A stretch of DNA of 54,951 nt from Silicimonas sp. Its GTDB lineage: Bacteria > Pseudomonadota > Alphaproteobacteria > Rhodobacterales > Rhodobacteraceae. The notes beneath the pieces were generated by a model. The model saw only the letters and a program-made list of their open reading frames with translations, made no database searches and was not told the DNA's origin. The translations under genes and the position numbers were made by a program. Shown here in pieces: positions 25,225 to 33,396 of the stretch; the first letter of the stretch is position 1; the number at the start of each line of letters is the position of its first letter. The stretch covers positions 1-54,951 of the forward strand of contig JAJEFO010000015.1 in the NCBI GenBank assembly GCA_022820365.1, given 5' to 3'.

Positions 25225-26460
25225 ATGATGAAATCGCTCAAGAGTTTGCTTTGTGGCACTGCGATGTGCGCCGCTGGTGCGGCCCATGCCGTGGACCTCG
25301 AAGTCACGCATTGGTGGACCAGCGGCGGCGAAGCCGCGGCCGTTGCCGAGTTTGCAAAGGCGTTCAACGAAATGACCGAGCACAACTGGGTTGACGGCGC
25401 GATCGCCGGCTCCGGTGGTGTGGCGCGTCCGATCATGATCAGTCGGATCACTGGCGGTGACCCGATGGGCGCTACCCAGTTTAACCATGGTCGGCAGGCC
25501 GAAGAGCTGGTCGAGGCCGGCTTGATGCTCGACCTTACCGATGTGGCCGAGGCCGAGGGCTGGCGCGATATCGTGCATCCGGTTTCGCTGCTTGACAGTT
25601 GCACCATCGACGGACGCGTCTATTGCGTGCCGGTCAACATCCACTCATGGCAGTGGATCTGGTTGAGCCACGCGGCGTTTGAGCAGGCTGGCGTTCCGGT
25701 TCCGTCGAATTGGGATGAATTCGTGGCGGCAGCTCCCAAGCTTCGCGACAGCGGCATCGTTCCGCTTGCCATGGGCAATCAGCCTTGGCAGGCGTCTGGC
25801 GCCTTCGGCGTGATCACGATCGCGCTGGCCGGACCGGAAGCCTGGGCCGCGGTAAGTGTCGACAAGGACGCCGAAGTCGCGGCTGGCCCGGTATACGCCA
25901 AGGTCTTCGAGGCGGCGGCGGCAGCACGCGAGATGCGCCAGGGCTCGAACGTGCAGGACTGGAACCAGGCGACAAACCTGGTGATCACCGGCAAGGCCGG
26001 TGGCCAGATCATGGGAGACTGGGCGCAAGGCGAGTTCCAGGTCGCGAACCAGATGGCCGGAACGGACTATTCCTGCCTGCCCGGACTTGGCGTGAACGAG
26101 ATCATCTCGACCGGCGGCGACGCTTTCTACTTCCCCAAGCAGTCTGATCCCGAGGTGGAAGCTGCACAGAAGGAGCTTGCTTCGCTGATGCTCTCGAAGG
26201 AAGTGCAGGTGGCGTTCAACCTCAAGAAGGGATCGCTGCCCGTGCGCGGCGATGTCGATCTTGCGGCGGCCAATGACTGCATGAAGAAGGGACTGGCCAT
26301 TCTGGCGCAGGGCAACATCCTGCCGGATGCCAACCAGACCCTGTCGCCCGACACGCTTGGTCAGATCGAGGACCTGATGACCGAGTTCTGGGCCGACAGC
26401 TCGATCTCGGCGGCGGACGCCCAGGAGCGCTACGCCGACATCATAGCCAACGCAGACTGA
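25225..26460 (+). CDS. Sugar ABC transporter substrate-binding protein
   Basis: This periplasmic binding protein of a CUT1 carbohydrate importer has 411 residues. A cleavable signal peptide is visible (KSLLCGTAMCAAGAAHA-VD). The mature part begins LEVTHWWTSGGEAAAVAEF and has VPVNIHSWQWIWL, GNQPWQ, GQIMGDWAQGEF and LKKGSLPVRGD, closely following the layout of GtsA-type glucose/mannose-binding proteins. Two ATGs start the gene after AGGGAG; the second is better spaced. It heads an operon with two permeases and an ATPase. Given the neighbouring amine-demethylation genes, the ligand may be a modified sugar rather than glucose (inference). Confidence 0.92.
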   Translation: MMKSLKSLLCGTAMCAAGAAHAVDLEVTHWWTSGGEAAAVAEFAKAFNEMTEHNWVDGAIAGSGGVARPIMISRITGGDPMGATQFNHGRQAEELVEAGLMLDLTDVAEAEGWRDIVHPVSLLDSCTIDGRVYCVPVNIHSWQWIWLSHAAFEQAGVPVPSNWDEFVAAAPKLRDSGIVPLAMGNQPWQASGAFGVITIALAGPEAWAAVSVDKDAEVAAGPVYAKVFEAAAAAREMRQGSNVQDWNQATNLVITGKAGGQIMGDWAQGEFQVANQMAGTDYSCLPGLGVNEIISTGGDAFYFPKQSDPEVEAAQKELASLMLSKEVQVAFNLKKGSLPVRGDVDLAAANDCMKKGLAILAQGNILPDANQTLSPDTLGQIEDLMTEFWADSSISAADAQERYADIIANAD

Positions 26461-26469
26461 TGCAAATAC

Positions 26470-26495
26470 CGGCGAGGCCAGACATGGCCTCGCCG
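26470..26495 (+). other. Strong intercistronic hairpin in ABC operon
   Basis: CGGCGAGGCCA and TGGCCTCGCCG form a perfect 11-bp stem with a GACA tetraloop, starting 10 bases after the binding-protein stop. No T-run follows, so readthrough to the permeases is expected. Such hairpins protect the upstream mRNA and let the binding protein be made in excess. Confidence 0.75.
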
Positions 26496-26518
26496 ATACT
26501 CTCTGAATAGGGGCGACC

Positions 26519-27415
26519 GTGGCGGCAGAAGCGGCCAGACCGAACGCGTTGTTCAGGAATCTGATGGCAAAGATAGCCGCCATCCCGATGATCCTGACGG
26601 CGCTCTGCGTCTTTGTCGGGGGCACGCTCTGGACGGTTGTCTACTCGTTCACGGGCTCGAAGCTTCTGCCCAAGGCGAAATGGGTCGGGCTGGACCAGTA
26701 CGAACGGCTCTGGAACACCAATCGCTGGATCGTCTCGATCGAGAACCTGATGATCTACGGGATCTGTTCGTTGATTTTCAGCCTCGTTATCGGCTTCGTG
26801 CTTGCCGCGCTTCTCGACCAGAAGATCCGTTTCGAGAACACCTTCCGCACCATCATCCTGTATCCGTTCGCCCTGTCGTTCATCGTCACGGGCCTCGTGT
26901 GGCAATGGATCCTGAACCCGGACTTCGGGGTGCAGAACATCGTGCGCAGCCTGGGTTGGGCGAGTTTCGAGTTCGACCCGCTCTACAACCAGGACATCGT
27001 GATCTACGGCATCCTGATTGCCGGGCTTTGGCAGGGCACGGGATTGATCATGGTATTGATGCTGGCCGGGTTGCGCGGCATCGACCAGGAAATTTGGAAA
27101 GCCTCCCGGGTGGACGGCATCCCGACCTGGAAGACCTACATCTTCATTGTCATCCCCATGATGCGCCCCGTCTTCATCACCACTCTCGTGCTGATCGCGA
27201 GCGGCATAGTTCGGGTGTTTGACCTTGTCGTCGCCCAGACCAGCGGCGGGCCGGGAATTGCTTCGGAAGTGCCTGCAAAATACGTCTACGACACGATGTT
27301 CCTGCGCCAGAACCTCGCGCAGGGCTTCGCCGCATCGACCATGATGCTCCTTGCCGTGGCCATCGTCATCATCCCTTGGGCCTATCTCGAGTTCGGGAGC
27401 CGGAAACGTGACTGA
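26519..27415 (+). CDS. Sugar ABC transporter permease 1
   Basis: This is the MalF/GtsB-type inner-membrane permease of the importer, 298 residues with six predicted membrane segments (first at about residues 22-45; others near MIYGICSLIFSLVIGFVL, FALSFIVTGLVWQWI and MLLAVAIVIIP). The cytoplasmic EAA loop that docks the ATPase reads EIWKASRVDGIPTWKTY. The start is GTG with AGGGG upstream. The 3' end overlaps the next permease gene by 8 bases, a sign of coupled translation. Confidence 0.92.
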   Translation: MAAEAARPNALFRNLMAKIAAIPMILTALCVFVGGTLWTVVYSFTGSKLLPKAKWVGLDQYERLWNTNRWIVSIENLMIYGICSLIFSLVIGFVLAALLDQKIRFENTFRTIILYPFALSFIVTGLVWQWILNPDFGVQNIVRSLGWASFEFDPLYNQDIVIYGILIAGLWQGTGLIMVLMLAGLRGIDQEIWKASRVDGIPTWKTYIFIVIPMMRPVFITTLVLIASGIVRVFDLVVAQTSGGPGIASEVPAKYVYDTMFLRQNLAQGFAASTMMLLAVAIVIIPWAYLEFGSRKRD

Positions 27416-28310
27416 GGCAATTGCAGGATTCGAGGGCGCCCACGGGCCGAAGCCGCGCCGCACGTTCTCGCGGCGGAACATCTTCCTTTACGGCACGCTC
27501 ATCATGGTGGCGCTCTACTACATGCTGCCGCTCTACGTGATGATCGTGACTTCGCTGAAGGGAATGCCCGAAATCCGGCTCGGCAACATATTCGCTCCGC
27601 CGGTCGAGATCACGTTCCAGCCCTGGGTCAAGGCGTGGGCCGAGGCCTGCACCGGCCTGAATTGCGACGGCCTTTCGCGAGGGTTCTGGAACTCGGTCCG
27701 GATCACGATTCCGTCCGTGATCGTTTCGATCGCGATCGCGAGCGTGAATGGCTATGCACTGGCCAACTGGCGGTTCAAGGGGGCGAACGTCTTCTTCACC
27801 ATCCTGATTTTCGGGGCGTTCATTCCCTATCAGGTCATGCTCTATCCGATCGTGATCCTGCTGCGCGAGATCGGACTGTACGGCACGCTCTGGGGCCTGG
27901 TGATCGTGCACTCGATTTTCGGAATGCCGATCCTGACGCTCCTGTTCAGGAACTATTTCACGTCGCTGCCCGAGGAGCTCTTCAAGGCCGCGCGGGTGGA
28001 CGGGGCAGGTTTCTGGGGAATCTACTTCCAGATCATGCTGCCGATGTCGCTGCCGATCTTCGTGGTCGCGATGATTCTCCAGGTGACCGGGATCTGGAAC
28101 GACTTCCTGTTCGGCGTGGTGTACACCAAGCCCGACATCTATCCGATGACGGTCCAGCTCAACAACATCGTCAACTCGGTGCAGGGCGTGAAGGAATACA
28201 ACGTCAACATGGCGGCGACCATCCTGACGGGGCTGGTGCCGCTGGTCATCTATTTCGTGTCGGGCCGCCTTTTCGTCAGGGGCATTGCAGCAGGCGCGGT
28301 GAAGGGGTGA
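27408..28310 (+). CDS. Sugar ABC transporter permease 2
   Basis: This is the MalG/GtsC-type permease partner, 300 residues with six predicted membrane helices. The EAA motif is EELFKAARVDGAGFWGIYF, followed by LPMSLPIFVVAMILQ. The frame is open from 27351, but the GTG at 27408, overlapping the end of permease 1, gives the normal N-terminus (VTEAIAGFEG). The ATPase gene follows 4 bases after its stop. Confidence 0.92.
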   Translation: MTEAIAGFEGAHGPKPRRTFSRRNIFLYGTLIMVALYYMLPLYVMIVTSLKGMPEIRLGNIFAPPVEITFQPWVKAWAEACTGLNCDGLSRGFWNSVRITIPSVIVSIAIASVNGYALANWRFKGANVFFTILIFGAFIPYQVMLYPIVILLREIGLYGTLWGLVIVHSIFGMPILTLLFRNYFTSLPEELFKAARVDGAGFWGIYFQIMLPMSLPIFVVAMILQVTGIWNDFLFGVVYTKPDIYPMTVQLNNIVNSVQGVKEYNVNMAATILTGLVPLVIYFVSGRLFVRGIAAGAVKG

Positions 28311-28314
28311 AGCC

Positions 28315-29400
28315 ATGAGCGGGAACGGGGCAACATCCGTCGAAATCAAGAATCTCGACCTAAGCTTCGGGGCGGTCGACGTATTGAAGGGCCTTAACCT
28401 GTCCGTCAACGAAGGCGAGTTCCTGGTCCTCCTGGGCTCGTCGGGCTGCGGGAAGTCCACGCTTCTCAATTGCATCGCAGGGCTGCTCGACGTCACCGGC
28501 GGCCAGGTCTTCATCAAGGGACGCAACGTCACTTGGGCCGAACCGTCGGAACGCGGCATCGGCATGGTGTTCCAGAGCTACGCGCTGTACCCGCAGATGT
28601 CTGTTGAAGGAAACATGTCGTTCGGCCTCAAGAACGCCCGCGTGCCGAAAAGCGAGATCAAGGAACGCGTGGCACGCGCTGCCGACATCCTTCAGATAGA
28701 GCCGCTTCTCAAGCGGAAGCCGTCGGCGCTTTCGGGCGGCCAGCGCCAAAGGGTCGCCATCGGGCGCGCCCTTGTGCGCGACGTGGACGTTTTCCTTTTC
28801 GACGAGCCGCTCTCGAATCTGGATGCAAAGCTCCGTGCCGACCTGCGCGTCGAGCTTAAGCAGCTGCACGACCGCCTCGACAACACCATGATCTACGTTA
28901 CGCATGACCAGGTCGAGGCGATGACCCTTGCCGACCGGATCGCCATAATGAAGGACGGGATCATTCAGCAGCTCGCGTCGCCGGGCGAGATCTACAGCCG
29001 GCCGGCCAATCTCTATGTTGCGGACTTCATCGGCTCGCCCGCCATGAACCTTCAGCAGGGAAGGGTGGAGAATGGCCACTTCCTCGCGGGAGAGCTTTCC
29101 GTTCCGCTGGCTTCCTATTCGTTCGAACGGGAGGTCGCGGGAGACGTGTGGTTCGGCATTCGACCCGAGCATGTTCTCGTTGGCGACGACGCGGCGGGAG
29201 CTGACTTGGAGCTCACCGTCAAGGCAGAGGTGGTCGAGCCGCTCGGCTCGGACACGCTCGTCCTGACGTCGGTCAACGGCAAGCGCTTCTGGCTGCGGAT
29301 CAGCGGACAGTCCAAGGTTGCCTCCGGCGATTCGCTGCGGGCCGGCGTCAATGCCGCCGATGCATCGCTCTTCGATGCGGGCGACGAGGAACGTCTCTGA
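28315..29400 (+). CDS. Sugar ABC transporter ATPase (UgpC/MsmK type)
   Basis: This is the energising ATPase of the importer, 361 residues. The Walker A motif is GSSGCGKST, the Q-loop is near VFQSYALYPQ, the signature motif is LSGGQRQRVAIGRAL, the Walker B motif is VFLFDEPLSNLDAKLR and the switch His is in VTHDQVEAMTLADR. A C-terminal TOBE/OB-fold domain (about 240-361, with WFGIRPEHVLVGD) is the MalK-type regulatory region. It sits directly after permease 2, so all four subunits are encoded together. Confidence 0.95.
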   Translation: MSGNGATSVEIKNLDLSFGAVDVLKGLNLSVNEGEFLVLLGSSGCGKSTLLNCIAGLLDVTGGQVFIKGRNVTWAEPSERGIGMVFQSYALYPQMSVEGNMSFGLKNARVPKSEIKERVARAADILQIEPLLKRKPSALSGGQRQRVAIGRALVRDVDVFLFDEPLSNLDAKLRADLRVELKQLHDRLDNTMIYVTHDQVEAMTLADRIAIMKDGIIQQLASPGEIYSRPANLYVADFIGSPAMNLQQGRVENGHFLAGELSVPLASYSFEREVAGDVWFGIRPEHVLVGDDAAGADLELTVKAEVVEPLGSDTLVLTSVNGKRFWLRISGQSKVASGDSLRAGVNAADASLFDAGDEERL

Positions 29401-29534
29401 ACGGGAATTGCAGCATTGCTTGACAGCGGTACGTTAGCATCGGCAACTTCGATGATCCGTGAAACCGGTCGGATGCCGGCGCATTGCGCCGTCAGGCATT
29501 CGACTTGAGCCCCCTCTGAAAGGAAATTCTGCAC

Positions 29535-30287
29535 GTGTCACATTCCTACCAGCTTTATTCGTCCCGCAAGTTCGGTCCTCTGTCGAATACCTTGAGGATG
29601 ATCGCGGACCTTGGCCTGTCAGAGGTTGAAGGATTTGGCGGCCTCTACGCCGCTTCGGACGATCCGGGCAAGCTAAAGGCTGAACTGGAGAAGGCCGGTC
29701 TGGTGATGACGAGCGGGCATTTCGGGCTGGACATGGTCGAGAACGAGCCGGACGGCGTAAGGGAGATTGCCGCTGCGCTTGGCGTGCGAGACGTGTACGT
29801 GCCGTATCTCGATGCTGCCGATCGACCGGATGACCGGAACGGCTGGCATGCGTTCGGCGCGCGCCTGGCAGAAGCTGGCAAGCCGCTGCAAGATGCGGGC
29901 ATCGGCTTCGGGTGGCACAACCACGACTTCGAGTTCCGGGCGCTGGACGACGGAAGCCATCCAATCGAGTCCCTGCTGGAGGGCGGTTCGGCGCTTGCAC
30001 TTGAATTCGATGTTGCTTGGGCGATGCGTGCCGGCGAGGATCCCTTTGCGTGGATCGAACGTCTTGGCAGCCGAATCTGCGCGGCTCATGTTAAGGACAT
30101 CGCGCCTGTCGGTACATGCGTTGACGAAGACGGCTGGTCCGACGTGGGTCATGGCACGCTTGACTGGACGGGCCTCGTGGCCGCCTTGGAACGCGTCGGC
30201 TGCGACCACCTTGTTCTCGAGCATGACAATCCCAGCGATGACCGGCGTTTCGCGGAGCGCTCCATCGGTTTTCTGAAATCGCTTTGA
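29535..30287 (+). CDS. TIM-barrel sugar phosphate isomerase/epimerase
   Basis: This protein of the xylose-isomerase-like AP endonuclease 2 superfamily has 250 residues. Metal-site patterns are visible: SGHFGLDM, WHNHDFEF, ALEFDVAW with Glu/Asp ligands, AHVKDI and the final VLEHDN. These enzymes epimerise or isomerise keto sugars and inositols, or act on 3-keto intermediates. The start is GTG, with AAGGA 12 bases upstream. It follows the ABC operon after 134 bases and precedes a Gfo/Idh/MocA gene by 11 bases. That pair is typical of oxidised-sugar catabolism. Confidence 0.9.
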   Translation: MSHSYQLYSSRKFGPLSNTLRMIADLGLSEVEGFGGLYAASDDPGKLKAELEKAGLVMTSGHFGLDMVENEPDGVREIAAALGVRDVYVPYLDAADRPDDRNGWHAFGARLAEAGKPLQDAGIGFGWHNHDFEFRALDDGSHPIESLLEGGSALALEFDVAWAMRAGEDPFAWIERLGSRICAAHVKDIAPVGTCVDEDGWSDVGHGTLDWTGLVAALERVGCDHLVLEHDNPSDDRRFAERSIGFLKSL

Positions 30288-30298
30288 CGGAGAGGCAG

Positions 30299-31420
30299 AT
30301 GAGCAATCTTGGCGTCGGCATCATTGGTTGCGGCAACATTTCCTCGGCCTATCTGCGTCTTGCGCCGATGTTCAGGGGATTCGAAATCCGTGCGGTTGCG
30401 GACATCGATGACGCTGCCGCTCGTGCCCGGGCGGAAGAGTTCGGTGTGCGGCACGACAGCGTCGAAGCGCTCCTTGGGGCGGGCGACATTGACATCGTGG
30501 TGAACCTGACGGTTCCGGCAGCGCATTTCGGGGTTTCGTCGAGCGCACTGAATTCGGGCAAGCATGTATATTCGGAAAAGCCCTTTGTTCTTTCGCTTGA
30601 GGAAGGCGCGGAAATTGCACGGCTCGCCGAGGAGAAGGGCTGTCGCGTCGGTTCGGCGCCGGACACGTTCCTCGGGGGATCTCACCAGCATGCGCGCCAC
30701 TTGATCGATGAGGGCGTCATCGGGACAGTGACGAGCGGCACGGCGTTCGTGATGAGCCATGGGATGGAGCACTGGCATCCGAATCCGGACTTCTTCTTTC
30801 TCCCGGGAGCGGGGCCGGTCCTGGACATCGGTCCCTACTACGTGACCAATCTTGTCCAGTTGATCGGGCCGGTAAGGCGCGTGGCGGCGGTCAGCACGAC
30901 TCCATCCCGGACGCGAACCATCCTCTCGGAGCCTCGGCGCGGCGAGGAGATTCCGGTCAAGACGCCGACGACGATCCACAGCATCCTCGAGTTTCACGGC
31001 GGTGCGGTCGTGACGCTGGTCACGAGCTGGGATGTCTGGGCGCACGGGCACAAGCCGATGGAGCTTTACGGCACTGAAGCCAGTCTTGACTTGCCAGATC
31101 CGAACTTCTTCGGAGGCGAACTTGCAATGACCCGTGCGAACCAGAAGCCCAGTGCCGTTGATGCATGGGACCATCCATTTGCGGTCGTGAACCAGGGCGG
31201 GGTGCATGCCAACTATCGCGCGGCGGGGCTTTCGGACATGGCGCTTGCAATTCAGGAAGGGCGTCCGCACCGTTGCTCGATGGAACTTGCGCTTCATGCG
31301 GTCGAAGTGATGACAGGCATTCTGAATTCCGGTGAGAATGGGGGATTCGTGGAAGTGACCACGACCTGTGAGCGCCCGGCACCGCTCGGGCCGGACAGTG
31401 CGCGGGCGTTGTTGAACTGA
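30299..31420 (+). CDS. Gfo/Idh/MocA family oxidoreductase (second)
   Basis: This NAD(P)-dependent dehydrogenase has 373 residues. The Rossmann motif is VGIIGCGNISSAYL, followed by VNLTVPAAHF and the catalytic EKP (YSEKPFVLS). GAGPVLDIGPYYVTNLVQLIG and the HPFAVVNQGG region belong to the C-terminal domain. A TTG 15 bases upstream is in frame, but the ATG after GGAGAGG is preferred. It shares little obvious similarity with the oxidoreductase at 12.3 kb beyond family motifs, so the two probably act on different intermediates. It is the last gene of the transporter operon. Confidence 0.92.
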   Translation: MSNLGVGIIGCGNISSAYLRLAPMFRGFEIRAVADIDDAAARARAEEFGVRHDSVEALLGAGDIDIVVNLTVPAAHFGVSSSALNSGKHVYSEKPFVLSLEEGAEIARLAEEKGCRVGSAPDTFLGGSHQHARHLIDEGVIGTVTSGTAFVMSHGMEHWHPNPDFFFLPGAGPVLDIGPYYVTNLVQLIGPVRRVAAVSTTPSRTRTILSEPRRGEEIPVKTPTTIHSILEFHGGAVVTLVTSWDVWAHGHKPMELYGTEASLDLPDPNFFGGELAMTRANQKPSAVDAWDHPFAVVNQGGVHANYRAAGLSDMALAIQEGRPHRCSMELALHAVEVMTGILNSGENGGFVEVTTTCERPAPLGPDSARALLN

Positions 31421-31476
31421 CTCGTCCACTTTGCCATACCGGGGCGGCAAAATCCGGGTTCAGCAAGCCTTGATAG

Positions 31477-31505
31477 TTGACTTATAGCAACTTTAATAAG
31501 ATTAT
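31477..31505 (+). promoter_or_regulatory. Sigma70-like promoter in AT-rich spacer
   Basis: TTGACT (31477-31482), a 17-base spacer and GATTAT (31500-31505) resemble -35/-10 boxes (5/6 and 4/6 matches). The spacer 31465-31540 is markedly AT-rich against a GC-rich background. Transcription would start near 31512, about 28 bases before the ATPase ATG. No ribosome-binding site is evident. Confidence 0.45.
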
Positions 31506-31539
31506 GTGATTCACAAAAACCGAGATAATTTTCCTTAAT

Positions 31540-32718
31540 ATGGATCCAAGGCAGAATCCCTATGCGCCCGGAGCCGGCACGCCTCCACCTGAGCTTGCAG
31601 GACGCGACGATCTGATCGAACGCGCTGCCGTGGCCTTGGACCGCATTCGCGCGGGGAGGTCGGCTCGGAGTTTTGTCCTTTACGGGTTGCGCGGCGTCGG
31701 CAAGACGGTCCTGCTCAATCGCATTCGCCGTGATGCCGAGAAGCGTGGAATAGTCAGCGCCAGAATTGAAGCACCTGAGGATCGGTCGTTGCCAGCGTTG
31801 CTTCTTCCAGTATTGCGCGCAGCCCTCTTGCGATTGAGCCGCGGAGAGGCATTGAAGGACGGTCTGCTCAAGGGGATGCGTGCGCTGGCGAGCTTCAAGA
31901 CCGCATTGACGGTCAGATTTGGAGACATTGAAGTAGGGATAGACGCCGATCCCGAAATCGGGCTGGCCGACAGCGGAGATCTTGACACAGATCTCGCGGA
32001 CCTCCTTCGAACCATTGGCGAGGCTGCGAGCGAGCACGATGCCGCGCTCGTGCTCTTCATCGATGAGTTGCAGTATGTTCCCGAAGAGCAACTCGCCTCG
32101 CTGATTGCTGCACTGCACAGCGCGAGCCAAGAGCAGTTGCCAATCACCATGGTGGCGGCCGGACTGCCGCAATTGGTTGGAAAGACCGGGCGCGCCAAGT
32201 CATACGCTGAGCGACTCTTCGAGTTCGTGCCGGTTGACGGCCTGGAGGATGACGACGCTCGATCCGCCCTGATCGTGCCTGCGTCACACGAGGGAGTGGA
32301 ATTCAATCCTGGCGCCATTGCCGAAGTCCTGCGCAAGACAGGTGGATATCCGTACTTTCTCCAGGAATGGGGAAAGCACAGTTGGGACGTCGCCGATGCC
32401 TCCCCGATCGAGTTCGATGACGTGCAGCGTGCGACGACTCTGGCGCTCGCGGAACTCGACGCGAGCTTCTTCCGTGTACGATTTGATCGGCTGACGCCCG
32501 CCCAAAAGGGCTATATGCGCGCGATGGCCGAGCTTGGGGCTGGCCCCCACAGATCCAGTGAAATCGCCAGCGTTCTTAACCAAAAGGTCAACTCCGTCGC
32601 TCCCATGCGAAGCGAACTGATGAAAAAGGGCATGATCTACAGCCCGGCACACGGCGACACCGCATTCACGGTGCCGCTCTTCGATGGCTTCATGAAGCGG
32701 ACCATGCCGTTGCCGTAA
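31540..32718 (+). CDS. Stand-alone AAA-type ATPase with C-terminal winged helix
   Basis: This is a 392-residue P-loop ATPase. The N-terminal motif NPYAPGAGTPPPELAGRD is shared by a family of uncharacterised ATP-binding proteins. The Walker A motif is GLRGVGKTVLL, Walker B is ALVLFIDELQYV, and a sensor-like segment is TMVAAGLPQL. The C-terminal ~90 residues (SSEIASVLNQKVNSVAPMRSELMKKGMIY) look like a winged helix. It has no Shine-Dalgarno sequence. It resembles the ATPase part of STAND/MSP-type switches but lacks sensor repeats. The function is unknown. It lies beside a Vsr endonuclease gene in a stretch that looks accessory. Confidence 0.8.
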   Translation: MDPRQNPYAPGAGTPPPELAGRDDLIERAAVALDRIRAGRSARSFVLYGLRGVGKTVLLNRIRRDAEKRGIVSARIEAPEDRSLPALLLPVLRAALLRLSRGEALKDGLLKGMRALASFKTALTVRFGDIEVGIDADPEIGLADSGDLDTDLADLLRTIGEAASEHDAALVLFIDELQYVPEEQLASLIAALHSASQEQLPITMVAAGLPQLVGKTGRAKSYAERLFEFVPVDGLEDDDARSALIVPASHEGVEFNPGAIAEVLRKTGGYPYFLQEWGKHSWDVADASPIEFDDVQRATTLALAELDASFFRVRFDRLTPAQKGYMRAMAELGAGPHRSSEIASVLNQKVNSVAPMRSELMKKGMIYSPAHGDTAFTVPLFDGFMKRTMPLP

Positions 32719-32886
32719 GCCTATGGAGCGGGCAAGGCACGCGGCTGTGGCCGATGCTTGCCCCGCCCAGTTTTCGAGTAGAGTCGCTGACGCCGGGCAG
32801 ACGAGCGCACGACTCTTCCTGACGATGTCATTCTTCGTGGTATATGCTCTGAGGAGTTCGCAAGGACAGGTGGGACAAAGACCTTG

Positions 32887-33387
32887 ATGGATGTCGTTGA
32901 CAGCAAGACGCGATCCCGGATCATGGCCGGCATCAGGGGCAAGAACACAAAGCCGGAGCTCGTGTTGCGGAAGGCGCTGCACAGGCGGGGCTTTCGCTAT
33001 CGGTTGCATGCGAAGTACATTCCCGGCCGTCCGGATCTGGCGCTTCGGAAGTACAACGCCGTGGTGTTTGTGCATGGTTGCTTCTGGCATCGCCATGAAG
33101 GGTGCCGGTTCGCCACTATTCCTGCAACGCGCACCGAATACTGGATCCCAAAGTTCGAAAGAAACGTCGCGCGTGACGAAGAGGTGCACTCAAGACTGCT
33201 CGAGATCGGCTGGCGAGTTGCCACGGTCTGGGAATGCGCCTTGAGAAAGGCCGAACACGTTGATGTCGCCGCCCGGATGCTGGCACGCTGGCTTGCCGCA
33301 GGCGAAAGGGAGATCGCAATTGAGGAAAAGTGCGTGACCGACCGGCTCGCGAGATCCAGACTGGAACTTTCTGACTCGGAAACATAG
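32887..33387 (+). CDS. vsr: Very short patch repair (Vsr-type) endonuclease
   Basis: This endonuclease nicks at T:G mismatches that arise by deamination of 5-methylcytosine. The 166-residue product begins DVVDSKTRSRIMAGIRGKNT and has the catalytic/metal Asp in PGRPDLAL, the zinc and active-site core VHGCFWHRHEGC, PATRTEYW and GWRVATVWECAL. The Thr of E. coli Vsr just before HGCFWH is Val here, as in many homologues. A TTG lies directly before the chosen ATG. No cytosine methyltransferase lies anywhere in the window, so it is an orphan. It could belong to a partial restriction-modification or defence cassette. Confidence 0.92.
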   Translation: MDVVDSKTRSRIMAGIRGKNTKPELVLRKALHRRGFRYRLHAKYIPGRPDLALRKYNAVVFVHGCFWHRHEGCRFATIPATRTEYWIPKFERNVARDEEVHSRLLEIGWRVATVWECALRKAEHVDVAARMLARWLAAGEREIAIEEKCVTDRLARSRLELSDSET

Positions 33388-33396
33388 CCTCACGTC

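Noticed and set aside
27369-28565. 398-aa minus-strand frame opposite permease 2
   Set aside because: It is an Asp/His/Arg-rich shadow of a membrane protein gene.
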